From JADGHX01 sp963837755 (GTDB lineage Bacteria; Pseudomonadota; Gammaproteobacteria; Steroidobacterales; Steroidobacteraceae): DNA of 64,000 nucleotides. The DNA is taken from contig CAWIOP010000003.1 of assembly GCA_963837755.1 (NCBI GenBank), positions 62,001 through 126,000 of the forward strand, given 5' to 3'. Below the pieces are notes generated by a model that made no database searches, had not been told where the DNA came from, and saw nothing but the letters and a program-made list of their open reading frames with translations. The translations under genes and the position numbers were made by a program. This document shows positions 1-8,016 of this stretch, one piece after another (positions within the stretch are counted from its first letter, which is position 1; each line of letters begins with the position of its first letter).

Positions 1-360
1 GAGCCCGATCGAGCCGAGGCTTTCGGGTGGTTTCGAAAGGCGGCGGACCTCGGCCATGCCAAGGCCATCAACATCGTCGGCGGCTTCCATGAAGACGGAT
101 GGGAAGTCGAGGCAGACCGCGCCGCAGCCGCGGAATGCTATCGGCGCGCGGCCGAGGCGGGCGACTTTCGAGGGCAGTTCAACCACGCCCGCATGCTCGC
201 GGAGCAGGGTCGCGTGAGCGACGCCCTGGAGTGGCTGAGGGCTTGCGTTCAAGGCGCGACGCCGGCGTTTCGCGCAAAGCTAGCGGAGTTTCTGCGCCGC
301 TCGCCCTTGCAGGCATTCAATGCATTTGGCGAGTCTCTGGGCGCGCAACTCGACGCGTAG
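1..360 (+). CDS. Sel1-repeat (TPR-like) protein, 3' end only
   Basis: The window opens inside a reading frame that runs from base 1 to a TAG at 358-360 (119 codons). The translation has two Sel1-like helical hairpins: an A-x-x-W-F-R-K-A-A-D-L-G-H pattern near the start and an E-C-Y-R-R-A-A-E-A-G-D pattern about 35 residues later. Such repeats act as protein-protein scaffolds and have no catalysis. In Pseudomonas and relatives a Sel1-type gene commonly sits beside the iron-regulated hydroxylase gene piuC and a catecholate TonB receptor. Here the gene converges on the apbE-piuC operon, so a receptor gene may lie just left of the window (inference). The N-terminus, start and signal peptide cannot be seen. 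Confidence 0.75.
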   Translation, partial: EPDRAEAFGWFRKAADLGHAKAINIVGGFHEDGWEVEADRAAAAECYRRAAEAGDFRGQFNHARMLAEQGRVSDALEWLRACVQGATPAFRAKLAEFLRRSPLQAFNAFGESLGAQLDA

Positions 361-418
361 GACAATCGCAAGGGCAATCAGAATACGCATGGTTTCCGTC
401 GACGGCGCAGGGGTCCGG

Positions 419-1459
419 TCAATCGAGGTATGACGCGAACTTCGGCGTCATGCGCTCGGTGAGGCCCTGCGCTCCGCGCACGACGAACAGCGCGGCGATG
501 TCGTTGCGCTTCGCATAGTCGAATCCCTCGTCGGGCCCCAGCACGGTGAGTGCCGTTGCAAGCGCATCTGCGTGCGCGCACTGAGGGTCGATCACCGTGA
601 CTGATGCGAGCGGGTGTGTGATGGGCGCGCCGGTCCGCGGGTCGATGCGATGGGAATAGCGACGACCGTTGTAATCGAAGTAGTAACGATAGTTGCCGGA
701 AGTGGCAATGCCGGCGTCGCGCAGTGGCACCACGTGCAGTGGGTCGGATTGCGCGCCCTCGGGTGCGCCTTCTTCGGGCGGACGCTCGATGCCCACGCGC
801 CACGGCCGGTTCTCGTGTGAAAGGCCGGCCGCGCGAATCTCGCTGCCCACGTCGACGAAGTAGCGGTTGATACCAAGCCCGCGAAGATAGCTCGCCACTT
901 CATCCGCGGCGAACCCGTGCGTCATGGAAGACAGGTCGACCTGCACCCCAGCCGGCCGGCGCACGCGATCCGCGGCCCGGTCGAGCGTGACCTTCGACCA
1001 GCCCACCCTCGCGCGCGCCTCGCGAATGGCTTCGGCGGTTGGCGGCTCAAAGCGCCGGCCCGCCGTGCCGAACCCCCATGCATCGACCAGCGGCGCAACG
1101 GTTGGGTCGTAGGCGCCGCCGGTCTCCTCGGCAAGGTGCAATGCATAGCTCAGCGCGCCGAACAGCGCTGGCGGCAGCGTCTGCCAGTCTTGCGTGGTGG
1201 AAGCATTCAGCGTGCTCAGGCTCGACTGCGCATCCCACCGGCTCAACTGTCGCGCGACTTCATCAACGCGTTGCTGCACGCCGGCTTTGATTTCTTCCGC
1301 ACTCAGTGCCGGCGACACCGCGAGCTTTACGCTCCAGGTCGCGCCGAGCCCCGCGCCCTGCAGCACTGTGGGTTGCGCCGTGGTGGCGCAACCTCCGAGT
1401 GCGAACAGGATTGCATAGGTTCCCGCGCGCGCGGCCGTTCCGAATGCCTGGTGCATCAA
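419..1459 (-). CDS. apbE: FAD:protein FMN transferase, lipoprotein
   Basis: 346 residues. ApbE cleaves FAD and links FMN to a Thr or Ser of extracytoplasmic redox proteins. The N-terminus is a lipoprotein signal with lipobox L-G-G-C (Cys24), so the enzyme is membrane-anchored in the periplasm. Family motifs are in order: D-P-T-V near residue 117, D-L-S-S-M-T-H-G-F-A-A-D (the T-H pair replaces the usual A-K), V-G-S-E-I-R-A-A-G, A-S-G-N-Y-R, Y-S-H-R-I-D-P-R-T-G, and A-D-A-L-A-T-A-L-x-V-L-G. Length is normal. It is the last gene of a tight minus-strand operon with DUF4198, DUF2271 and PepSY genes, a combination known from comparative genomics of flavinylation. The natural acceptor protein is not obvious in the window. 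Confidence 0.93.
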   Translation of the reverse strand: MMHQAFGTAARAGTYAILFALGGCATTAQPTVLQGAGLGATWSVKLAVSPALSAEEIKAGVQQRVDEVARQLSRWDAQSSLSTLNASTTQDWQTLPPALFGALSYALHLAEETGGAYDPTVAPLVDAWGFGTAGRRFEPPTAEAIREARARVGWSKVTLDRAADRVRRPAGVQVDLSSMTHGFAADEVASYLRGLGINRYFVDVGSEIRAAGLSHENRPWRVGIERPPEEGAPEGAQSDPLHVVPLRDAGIATSGNYRYYFDYNGRRYSHRIDPRTGAPITHPLASVTVIDPQCAHADALATALTVLGPDEGFDYAKRNDIAALFVVRGAQGLTERMTPKFASYLD

Positions 1460-1478
1460 CTGAATCGGCGCGTGGCCC

Positions 1479-2312
1479 TTACTGGGGCAGCACCTCGAAG
1501 GTGGCCACGTAGGTCGCGCGGCGAAAGCTCGCCTGTTTCACGCTGGTCTCGTTGTCCTGCACGACGGTCTCGATCCAGTACATACCCGGCTCCTGCCACG
1601 TGACGCTCATCAGCCCATCCTTGTCGGTGGTCACTTTCGTGTCGTTCTGTTCGTTCCGGTAGCGGCTGCCGCCGGGCACGACTTCGATCTCGAGGTTCGC
1701 GGCGGGCTTGCCGTCGAGCACGAAGCGGAACTGTATGGGCTCGCCGGCCACGAGATCGTTCGGATGGGTCACCGGCACCAGCTCCAGCCCCACGCCCGTG
1801 GGCTTCAGCGCCGTGTCGTTCGGCTTGCCGGAGGTCACGAAGGTCTCGATCCGGCCCTGCGTTTCGCTCACTTTCACGTTCTTCGCGTCGGCGGGAATCT
1901 CGGTGGCGAGCGCCGCAGCCGTGCCGCGCCAGCGCTTTTTCTCGCCCTGAGCGGTCTCGTAAGTCGCGTTGAGCGAGTGGTTGATGAGCGCCAGCTTGTA
2001 GGTGCCGCTCGTGACCAGGTTCACGTCGAACGTGGAGCGGTACCGGCCGGTGTTCTGGTTCGTCGCGACGACTGGCGCGCCATCCGGTCCGAGAATCTCG
2101 AGGTTCTCCAGGCGCATCGGCTGGTGATTGAAATAGAACAGGTCGTTGGAGACCGCGGCATCCACGGTGATCCAGCCGTTCGCGGACAGCACCGTTTCCG
2201 ACGGCAGCAGCCAGGCTTTGTGCGCCTGCGCGGCGAGCGGGAAGCCGGCCACGAACGCCAGCGCGAGCGCGGAGGCGAGGGCGGGTGCGAGGCGCAACTG
2301 CGGGCGAGTCAT
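1479..2312 (-). CDS. DUF4198 periplasmic protein
   Basis: 277 residues. The start at 2312 is chosen because AGGAG lies seven bases upstream and it opens directly into a clear Sec signal peptide ending A-A-Q-A, followed by the typical DUF4198 start H-K-A-W-L-L-P. The family is secreted and beta-rich, and often sits beside TonB receptors or metal-uptake genes; the mature N-terminal His suggests metal binding, but no biochemical function is established. It lies 26 bases after the DUF2271 gene and 19 bases before apbE, so it is almost certainly co-transcribed and controlled by the Fur-like site upstream of the operon. The role in flavin or iron redox chemistry is inferred from neighbours. Confidence 0.85.
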   Translation of the reverse strand: MTRPQLRLAPALASALALAFVAGFPLAAQAHKAWLLPSETVLSANGWITVDAAVSNDLFYFNHQPMRLENLEILGPDGAPVVATNQNTGRYRSTFDVNLVTSGTYKLALINHSLNATYETAQGEKKRWRGTAAALATEIPADAKNVKVSETQGRIETFVTSGKPNDTALKPTGVGLELVPVTHPNDLVAGEPIQFRFVLDGKPAANLEIEVVPGGSRYRNEQNDTKVTTDKDGLMSVTWQEPGMYWIETVVQDNETSVKQASFRRATYVATFEVLPQ

Positions 2313-2338
2313 GGTGAGGCTCCTGCGTTGAGTAGGGT

Positions 2339-2860
2339 TCACGGGGCGAGGTTCAGTGCCACGGTGCCGAGCTCGTGCTCGCCTTTGGCCGACAGGCTCT
2401 GCGCGGATTTCGCGGGCCACTCAAAGGGAATGCGCAGCACTTCGCGGCCGCCGGTCTCGCGCGCAGCCTCCACGACGAGCTGATATTTGCCTGGTGCCAG
2501 CGTCGCGAACGGCGCCTGCTTGTCGGAGAAGCGAAGCTGATGCGTGCCGACGGGCTTTGTGGGCCCGGTGACACCGTCGATGGGCAGGGTCTGGTTACGG
2601 CCGCTTCGGCGCCACCACTGGCGCAGGTCCGCGAGCCACCTGGTGCCTTCCTTGCGATTGGCCACTTCGTACCACACCGCGAGATTCGCGGCGACGCCCT
2701 GGTCTTCGCGCTCCAGCCACGCGGCCACATAGGGGCGGTGATACTCAGCCGCTTCCAGCCGCGGGATCTCGATCGCGACATTGAGCTCGGCCGCCGTCGC
2801 GGGAGTGCCGGCGAATGGGGCGGCAAGGCCGAGCAATACTGCGCAAAGCGGGGCACGCAT
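2339..2860 (-). CDS. DUF2271 periplasmic protein
   Basis: 173 residues with a Sec signal peptide (cleavage near A-T-A-A, residues 21-24). The mature protein begins with the E-L-N-V-A-I-E-I-P pattern and holds the Y-V-A-A-W-L-E, L-A-V-W-Y and L-R-Q-W-W-R-R-S-G segments characteristic of DUF2271. The family recurs in operons with PepSY membrane proteins and ApbE and has been proposed as part of extracytoplasmic flavin-dependent electron transfer. Whether this protein is itself an ApbE substrate is not clear from sequence. The gene follows the PepSY gene with an 18-base gap. Confidence 0.87.
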   Translation of the reverse strand: MRAPLCAVLLGLAAPFAGTPATAAELNVAIEIPRLEAAEYHRPYVAAWLEREDQGVAANLAVWYEVANRKEGTRWLADLRQWWRRSGRNQTLPIDGVTGPTKPVGTHQLRFSDKQAPFATLAPGKYQLVVEAARETGGREVLRIPFEWPAKSAQSLSAKGEHELGTVALNLAP

Positions 2861-2878
2861 GAATTTTTCGAAACCTCG

Positions 2879-3514
2879 TCAGTGAACGAACAGGACCAGC
2901 ACGACCAGGGGCACGACGGCACCGAGGGCCACGAAGGGCCACGTGCCGGGCCGTCGCCCCGAATGCATCTTGAGCAGGAACAGGCCGGTGCCCGCGAACA
3001 GCACGCAGGCAGCCGCGAACACGTCGATGAACCAGCTCCACGCCGGGCCGGCATTGCGGCCCTTGTGCAGATCGTTCAGGTACGACACCCAGCCGCGGTC
3101 GGTGCGCTCGTATTGAATGGCGCCACTCTCACGATCGATGCTGAGCCATGCGTCGCCGCCCGGCCGCGGCAGGGACACATACACTTCGTCGTCCGACCAC
3201 TCCGCGCTTGCCGCCGCGGTGTGCAGGCCCAACTCGTCGTTCAGCCAGTCGCAGATCACCGGGGGCAGCGGTGCGTTCTTCGTGCCCTGCGCATTTGACG
3301 CATTCGTGAGCCGTGCGAGCAGCGCCGCGGGCAGGCGCGCTTCGCGCGAGGTGACCCGTGGCTTTGCGGAGATCTGCGCCGCGTGATTCAGCGTGATTCC
3401 CGTGATGCTGAAGAGAAGTATCGCGACGAGGCAGATTGCGGCGCTGACCCAGTGCCACTGATGCAGCTGCCTCAGCCAGAACGCGCGGCGCTTTTGATCG
3501 GCAACGTTGCTCAT
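2879..3514 (-). CDS. PepSY-associated inner-membrane protein
   Basis: 211 residues. A transmembrane helix at about residues 22-45 follows a Q-L-H-Q-W-H-W motif. A periplasmic PepSY-like section (about 50-150) includes L-P-R-P-G-G-D-A-W-L and L-N-D-L-H-K-G-R-N, then two more helices run to the C-terminus. Conserved histidines flanking the first helix and in L-H-K-G are potential haem ligands, as in PiuB-type proteins. The likely job is to pass electrons across the inner membrane to the periplasmic DUF2271/ApbE-modified partners, supporting ferric iron reduction (inference from operon and family). The gene starts 15 bases after the piuC stop. Confidence 0.85.
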   Translation of the reverse strand: MSNVADQKRRAFWLRQLHQWHWVSAAICLVAILLFSITGITLNHAAQISAKPRVTSREARLPAALLARLTNASNAQGTKNAPLPPVICDWLNDELGLHTAAASAEWSDDEVYVSLPRPGGDAWLSIDRESGAIQYERTDRGWVSYLNDLHKGRNAGPAWSWFIDVFAAACVLFAGTGLFLLKMHSGRRPGTWPFVALGAVVPLVVLVLFVH

Positions 3515-3529
3515 GCCTGCCCGCGTGGC

Positions 3530-4210
3530 TTACAGGTCTGCCCAGGCGCGCAGCAGGTTGTGATAAACGCCCGTGAGTTGCACGGCGGACGGGTGCCCCG
3601 GCACATCCTTGGCGAGCTGCTGGATGGCGTTGTCCATGTCGAACAGCATCGCGCGCCGTCCGTCGTCGCGAACCATGCTCTGCGTCCAGAAGAACGCCGC
3701 GATGCGCGCGCCGCGCGTAACAGACGAAACAGCGTGCAGGCTGCTCGCGGGGTAGAGAATCATGTGCCCCGCGGGCAGCTTTACGCGATGCGCACCGTAG
3801 GTGTCTTCCACCGTCAGCTCGCCGCCGTCGTATTCGTCGGGTGCGCTGAGGAACAGCGTGGCGGACACATCTGTGCGCACCCGGTACGGAGGCAGGTTCG
3901 TGTAGCGAACCGCGGAGTCGATGTGCATGCCGAAATTTCCGCCGCCCTCGTAGCGATTGAACAGCGGGGGAAACACTTTCAGCGGCAGCGCGGCGGACCT
4001 GAAAAGCAGGTTACCTGTGAGCTTGCCGAGAATGATCTCCCCGAGCTCGCGCGCCACGGGATGCTCTTCCGTGAGCTGCAGATTGTTCTTCACCTGCGCG
4101 GCCTGGTAACCCGCGGTGACCTTGCCGTCGCCCCAGTCTGCACGCGCCAGGGCCGCGCGAAACTGCGCCACTTCGTCGCCGCTCAGGACGTCGGGAACTT
4201 GTATCAGCAT
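3530..4210 (-). CDS. piuC: PKHD-type Fe(II)/2-oxoglutarate dioxygenase, PiuC/YbiX family
   Basis: 226 residues, the usual length. The Fe(II) facial triad is visible: H96 and D98 in F-G-M-H-I-D-S, and H159 in P-A-S-S-L-H-A-V; R169 in R-G-A-R-I should bind 2-oxoglutarate. Other family marks are R-Y-x-G-G-x-N-F-G at 86-94 and D-G-G-E-L at 128-132. The physiological substrate is unknown, but the family is strongly iron-regulated and adjoins siderophore receptors. Here it is the first gene of the minus-strand operon, and a Fur-box-like palindrome lies about 65 bases upstream, supporting expression under iron limitation. Confidence 0.93.
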   Translation of the reverse strand: MLIQVPDVLSGDEVAQFRAALARADWGDGKVTAGYQAAQVKNNLQLTEEHPVARELGEIILGKLTGNLLFRSAALPLKVFPPLFNRYEGGGNFGMHIDSAVRYTNLPPYRVRTDVSATLFLSAPDEYDGGELTVEDTYGAHRVKLPAGHMILYPASSLHAVSSVTRGARIAAFFWTQSMVRDDGRRAMLFDMDNAIQQLAKDVPGHPSAVQLTGVYHNLLRAWADL

Positions 4211-4274
4211 CGCGGCGTCGCGCTGTCGCGCCTCGTAACGGTTGGGCGCGGGGCCTGGCCGGGTGCACAGTCTA

Positions 4275-4293
4275 TTTAAGAACCATTCCTATT
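4275..4293. promoter_or_regulatory. Fur box upstream of piuC operon
   Basis: The plus strand reads TTTAAGAACCATTCCTATT. The reverse complement matches the gammaproteobacterial Fur consensus AATGAGAATGATTCTCATT at about 14 of 19 positions, including the central GAAT-G-x-TTCT core. It lies 65 bases upstream of the piuC start, in an otherwise GC-rich stretch, which is where iron-responsive repression would act. Confidence 0.7.
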
Positions 4294-4382
4294 TGCAAGG
4301 GTGCGCGGAGAAGCGTGGCCACGTGTCGGCGCGCGGGCTTCCGGCTAGCTCGCCGGCTGCGCGAACGGCCGGGCGGCGTGCT

Positions 4383-5843
4383 CTAGCGGTTGGCTTCGCC
4401 CTGCGCGCCCATCAGCTCCGCAAGCACGGGGTCGTGCGCAGAGTCTGCGGCGCCGTGCTCGCGCTGAATGGCGGTGAGCGCTTTCAACTGCATCGCCGCC
4501 GCATCGGCATACGCAGACGGCGCGCCGCGCACCAGTGTGAGCGTGCCGTCCAGCAGCGCGCGGGACATCGACAACACAACCCAGTCGCACCCTCGCACGG
4601 GCCACGCGCGAACCTTCCAGTCTGCGCCGGTGTGATCGGTGAACGAGTCCGTCGCAGCGACTTCGTCGAGCGGATCGTGGTTGGTGCAGGGCGCCGGAGG
4701 CGCCTGCGTGAACGGGCGCGCTAGTGAGGCCGTGGCCACCTGAGCGCGCATGTTGTCGAGCATCCGCGTGGATTCGAGCCCCGCGCGCGTGCGGCACTTG
4801 ACGAGCGCCGCGCCAACTCCGCTCCATGCGACCGCGCAGCCGCGCGATGGCCCATCCGCGCGAACGCGCGTAATCGCGGTGTCGTTGCTGCCCACGCAGT
4901 AGCCGGGCTCGAGCGCTGCGCAGAGGCCCGCCCGCTGCGCATCGCTCATCGGCGCTTCATCACCGGACAGCGACAGTGAGTACGGCAACATGTGCGCGAA
5001 GTATGTCTTGCGCACTTCGACCATGTGCTGCTCGAACCGCGCATAAGGCGCGGGCAACGGAATTCCACCGACCAGCGGCATGTTGCGCCCGGATGGCATG
5101 CCGAGCGTGCGCAGCGGGTCGCGCATGGCGATGTCCGCCCACTCGGTGGAGGCCGCTTCCACCTGCTGAATCGGCACCGCGAAACCCTGCGCGTCTGCGC
5201 GTTCGCTGCTGCGGCTGTTGACTAGCGCGACAACGCGCCCGCTGCCGTCGAGCAGCGCGGCGCCGCTCGCGCCGTGGCCCGGCGCGGGCCCGAACTCCAC
5301 CCACCCGTCGCGCCCGAGGTTCGCAACGGTCGAGCGGCCGAGATACTGCGTGCTGCCGAACGCAATGTCGCCATCGCTTCGTCGCCACGCGAGGTGCAGC
5401 GTGTTGCCGATATCGTCCGTGGCGTTGTGTGGGCGGGCGGGCAAGCGCGAAAGCCCGGCCGCCGAGAACACGACGAAGTCGTCGCGCATGGAATAGCGAA
5501 GAATACGATCGACCGTGAAGATGCGGCCGCGACGGTCCCGCACGACCGGTGCATCGAATCGGCTGCCCAGGATCTGGTCGAACACGTGCGCGGCCGACGC
5601 GAGCTCGCCGTCACCGAAACAGAAGGCCGTGCCGGCAACGCGAACAGCGTATGCGGCACGCCCTTCGGGTGCGCCTTCGCGCATCTGAGCAAGCACTTCG
5701 AACGTGCAGTCGAGAATGGCCTGTCGGGCATTGGCATCCATCGCGGGCGGGGAGGCGGCGAGCGTACCAGCGCTGCCTGCGCAGATCGCGGCGACCGCGA
5801 CAAGCGGCGCGCGATGGAGAAAGCCCTTCGGGGTGGTGTGCAT
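4383..5843 (-). CDS. secreted trypsin-like serine protease with extended C-terminus
   Basis: 486 residues from the ATG at 5843, chosen over an upstream in-frame ATG because it has a GGGAGG site and opens into a Sec signal peptide (about residues 8-30). The protease triad is readable: H86 in S-A-A-H-V-F-D, D121/D122 in R-D-D-F-V-V-F, and S193 in G-H-G-A-S-G-A, where GASGA replaces the common GNSGG. The chymotrypsin-like fold should end near residue 230. The remaining 250 residues have six or more Cys and no domain I recognise. It is a stand-alone gene reading towards the Fur site. Substrate unknown; a periplasmic quality-control or secreted role is possible. Confidence 0.75.
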   Translation of the reverse strand: MHTTPKGFLHRAPLVAVAAICAGSAGTLAASPPAMDANARQAILDCTFEVLAQMREGAPEGRAAYAVRVAGTAFCFGDGELASAAHVFDQILGSRFDAPVVRDRRGRIFTVDRILRYSMRDDFVVFSAAGLSRLPARPHNATDDIGNTLHLAWRRSDGDIAFGSTQYLGRSTVANLGRDGWVEFGPAPGHGASGAALLDGSGRVVALVNSRSSERADAQGFAVPIQQVEAASTEWADIAMRDPLRTLGMPSGRNMPLVGGIPLPAPYARFEQHMVEVRKTYFAHMLPYSLSLSGDEAPMSDAQRAGLCAALEPGYCVGSNDTAITRVRADGPSRGCAVAWSGVGAALVKCRTRAGLESTRMLDNMRAQVATASLARPFTQAPPAPCTNHDPLDEVAATDSFTDHTGADWKVRAWPVRGCDWVVLSMSRALLDGTLTLVRGAPSAYADAAAMQLKALTAIQREHGAADSAHDPVLAELMGAQGEANR

Positions 5844-6212
5844 GAGACCTCCCTGTCTGGCCCGATCGAGAGAATCGTCGGGCGTGTTGGCCAATCCGTC
5901 GGCGGCGGAAAACTACGACAATGACTGGTGTCTTGCCACTGTTTTGACACGGAACGTGGTGTCAGGGATTGGAATTTGAGCTGCGGTACGGTGATGGGCT
6001 CGTCCCACCGGCGCTGCCCGGTTCGCGCAAATGACACGTTCATCGCAGCCCGCGGCGCGGCCGGCGGCTCGTGCGTGGCGCAAACTCAGCCGTAGCGCGG
6101 CCACCGCCGCACGCCATGCCCGCTTGATGGCCGCGCCGTTCTGGACAATTCCATGGCGTCGCGGTTAAGTCCCGATCCCTCCAGGTTCGTGAAATTCAAC
6201 GGCAGGTGCGCG
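5844..6212. other. divergent intergenic region
   Basis: 369 bases between the minus-strand protease and the plus-strand Tat-exported reductase. It should hold both promoters, but I see no convincing hexamer pair, repeat or RNA gene. The only AT-richer patch is around 5910-5985. Confidence 0.5.
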
Positions 6213-7172
6213 ATGTCAGCTTCCGATGGTTCGAACTACTCCCGGCGCTCTCTCATCAAGTCTGGCGTATACGCCACAGTCAGCCTGGCCGTTGCCCGTT
6301 CAGGCGTCGCCGCCGCTGCCGACAAGAGCCTGCCGCTGATCACGAAGGCCATACCTTCCACGAAGGAGAAGCTGCCCGTCATAGGCGTGGGCACCAACGC
6401 CTTCGGCGTGAGCGCGCCGGAAGAGATCGCCGCGCGCCGCGAAGTGCTCGCGAAGCTGCCTGAGCTCGGCGGCGCCATTGTCGACACCGCGCAGGCCTAC
6501 GGCACCTCAGAGGCCGTCATCGGCGAGCTGGTGGCCTCCCTCGGCAATCGCTCGAAGCTGTTCCTGGCCACCAAGACCCCGCTCAGCGGCGACGTGTCGA
6601 ACGCGAAAGAAACGCTGGAGAAGTCTTTCCAGGCCCTGCGTACCGACAAGATCGACCTGCTGCAGATTCACAACGTGCACGGCATCGCCGAGCTGCTGCC
6701 GCTGTACCAGGAATACAAGAAGGCTGGCCGCGTACGCTACCTCGGCGTCACCACGTCGCAGGATGTGCAGTACCCGCAGCTGGTCGAAGCCATGAAGAAG
6801 CACGACTTCGACTTCGTGCAGGTGGACTACTCCATCGACAACCGTTCCGCCGAGCAGGACGTGTTCCCGCTCGCGCAGTCGAAGGGCATGGCCGTGCTCG
6901 TGAACATGCCGCTGGGCGGCCGCCGCGGCGGCAACCTCATCGGCAAGACGGCCGGCCGCGAGCTGCCCAAGTGGGCGGCCGACATCGACGTTACGAGCTG
7001 GGCGCAGTTCTTCCTGAAGTACGACGTCTCGCACCCCGCGGTCACGGCCGCCATCCCCGGCACCACGAAGCTGAGCCATCTGGAAGACAACCAGAAAGCC
7101 GGCCGCGGCCGCCTGCCCGACGCGGCGATGCGCAGGAAGATGGAAGAATTCTTCGCGAGCCTGGCGACCTGA
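6213..7172 (+). CDS. Tat-exported aldo/keto reductase
   Basis: 319 residues from the ATG at 6213, preferred to the in-frame ATG at 6153 because it places a textbook twin-arginine motif S-R-R-S-L-I-K at residues 10-16 before an Ala-rich hydrophobic stretch ending near residue 37. The mature part is an AKR-type TIM barrel: catalytic D91 and Y96 in V-D-T-A-Q-A-Y, K121 in L-A-T-K-T, and H153 in Q-I-H-N-V-H. Tat export implies folding with NAD(P)H, which is scarce in the periplasm, so the electron source is unclear. It is monocistronic between a divergent protease and the small-protein/dps pair. Confidence 0.85.
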   Translation: MSASDGSNYSRRSLIKSGVYATVSLAVARSGVAAAADKSLPLITKAIPSTKEKLPVIGVGTNAFGVSAPEEIAARREVLAKLPELGGAIVDTAQAYGTSEAVIGELVASLGNRSKLFLATKTPLSGDVSNAKETLEKSFQALRTDKIDLLQIHNVHGIAELLPLYQEYKKAGRVRYLGVTTSQDVQYPQLVEAMKKHDFDFVQVDYSIDNRSAEQDVFPLAQSKGMAVLVNMPLGGRRGGNLIGKTAGRELPKWAADIDVTSWAQFFLKYDVSHPAVTAAIPGTTKLSHLEDNQKAGRGRLPDAAMRRKMEEFFASLAT

Positions 7173-7282
7173 GACGACTCGAGGCGTCGATGATCCCGCG
7201 CTTCACGGCGTGCCCTGGCGCCGTGGCAGCTCATCGTCAATCAGAAGCCGCGCCGGCCCGGGCAGGCGCGGCGAGGCACATC

Positions 7283-7477
7283 ATGAACCCCCAACCCCCG
7301 CGTCACGAAGAGACCCCGGAAGAGCTCGACGAGCGTCTCGATGAAGCGCTGGATGAGACGTTTCCGGCGAGCGACCCCGTGGCGGTACACCACGAAGACA
7401 TCAATGCAGAGCCCCCATCGGAACGCCGGGCCGAAAAGCCGGCCGACCGGACTGCCGAGGAGAAATCGAAATGCTGA
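7283..7477 (+). CDS. small acidic conserved protein (DEALDETFPASDP type)
   Basis: 64 residues, with 22 Asp or Glu, no Trp and almost no hydrophobic core. The centre carries L-D-E-A-L-D-E-T-F-P-A-S-D-P, a motif I recognise from many uncharacterised proteobacterial proteins of 60-70 residues. The stop overlaps the dps start in ATGCTGA (7471-7477), so translation is probably coupled. The partnership with Dps suggests a stress or DNA-protection role, which is inference only. The C-terminal K-S-K-C ends in a lone cysteine. Confidence 0.65.
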   Translation: MNPQPPRHEETPEELDERLDEALDETFPASDPVAVHHEDINAEPPSERRAEKPADRTAEEKSKC

Positions 7478-8016
7478 ACCCCAGACAGGCGAAGTCCGCG
7501 AAGACGAGGCGCAAGGCCCCGTTGTCGGGCCCCTCGCTGTTGCCGGCCGCCGCCACGCGCGACATCGCCGGCGCGCTCAACGCGCTGCTGGCGGACCTCT
7601 TCGCGCTGTACATGAAAACGAAGAACTTCCACTGGCACGTGTCCGGCCCGCATTTTCGCGACTTGCACCTGCTGCTCGACGAGCAGGCGGACCAGATCTA
7701 CGGCACCACAGACCCGGTCGCGGAGCGCGTTCGCAAGCTGGGCGCCACCACCCTGCGCTCCATCGGCCAGATCGCGAAAGCGCAGCGCGTGCTGGACAAC
7801 AACGCTGATTACGTCACCCCGTTCGATATGCTCGCGGAGCTGCGCGATGACAACGTCCAGCTCGCCTCGCGCATGCGCGCCACGCACACGTTGTGCGGCG
7901 AGCACCGCGACATGGCCACCACCAGCATGCTCGAAGTGTGGATCGATGAAGCCGAGAAGCGCACCTGGTTCCTGTTCGAAGCGGGGCGCCCCGCGGAAGT
8001 GACCAGCCCTACGTAA
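7471..8016 (+). CDS. dps: Dps-family DNA-binding ferritin
   Basis: 181 residues. Dps forms dodecamers that oxidise Fe(II) with peroxide and coat DNA. The inter-subunit ferroxidase ligands are present: H54 in K-N-F-H-W-H, H66 and D70 in H-F-R-D-L-H-L-L-L-D, and D81 and E85 in D-P-V-A-E-R. A 15-residue basic tail (K8, K11, R13, R14, K15) precedes the four-helix bundle and fits DNA binding. The gene overlaps the small acidic gene upstream by seven bases, and its 3' end overlaps the convergent permease gene by eight bases. Confidence 0.93.
   Translation: MLNPRQAKSAKTRRKAPLSGPSLLPAAATRDIAGALNALLADLFALYMKTKNFHWHVSGPHFRDLHLLLDEQADQIYGTTDPVAERVRKLGATTLRSIGQIAKAQRVLDNNADYVTPFDMLAELRDDNVQLASRMRATHTLCGEHRDMATTSMLEVWIDEAEKRTWFLFEAGRPAEVTSPT

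Noticed and set aside
378..903. Long open frames antisense to apbE and to many other genes
   Set aside because: In this GC-rich DNA, open frames opposite real genes are common. These have Arg/Ala/Pro-rich translations with no recognisable family and no ribosome sites.
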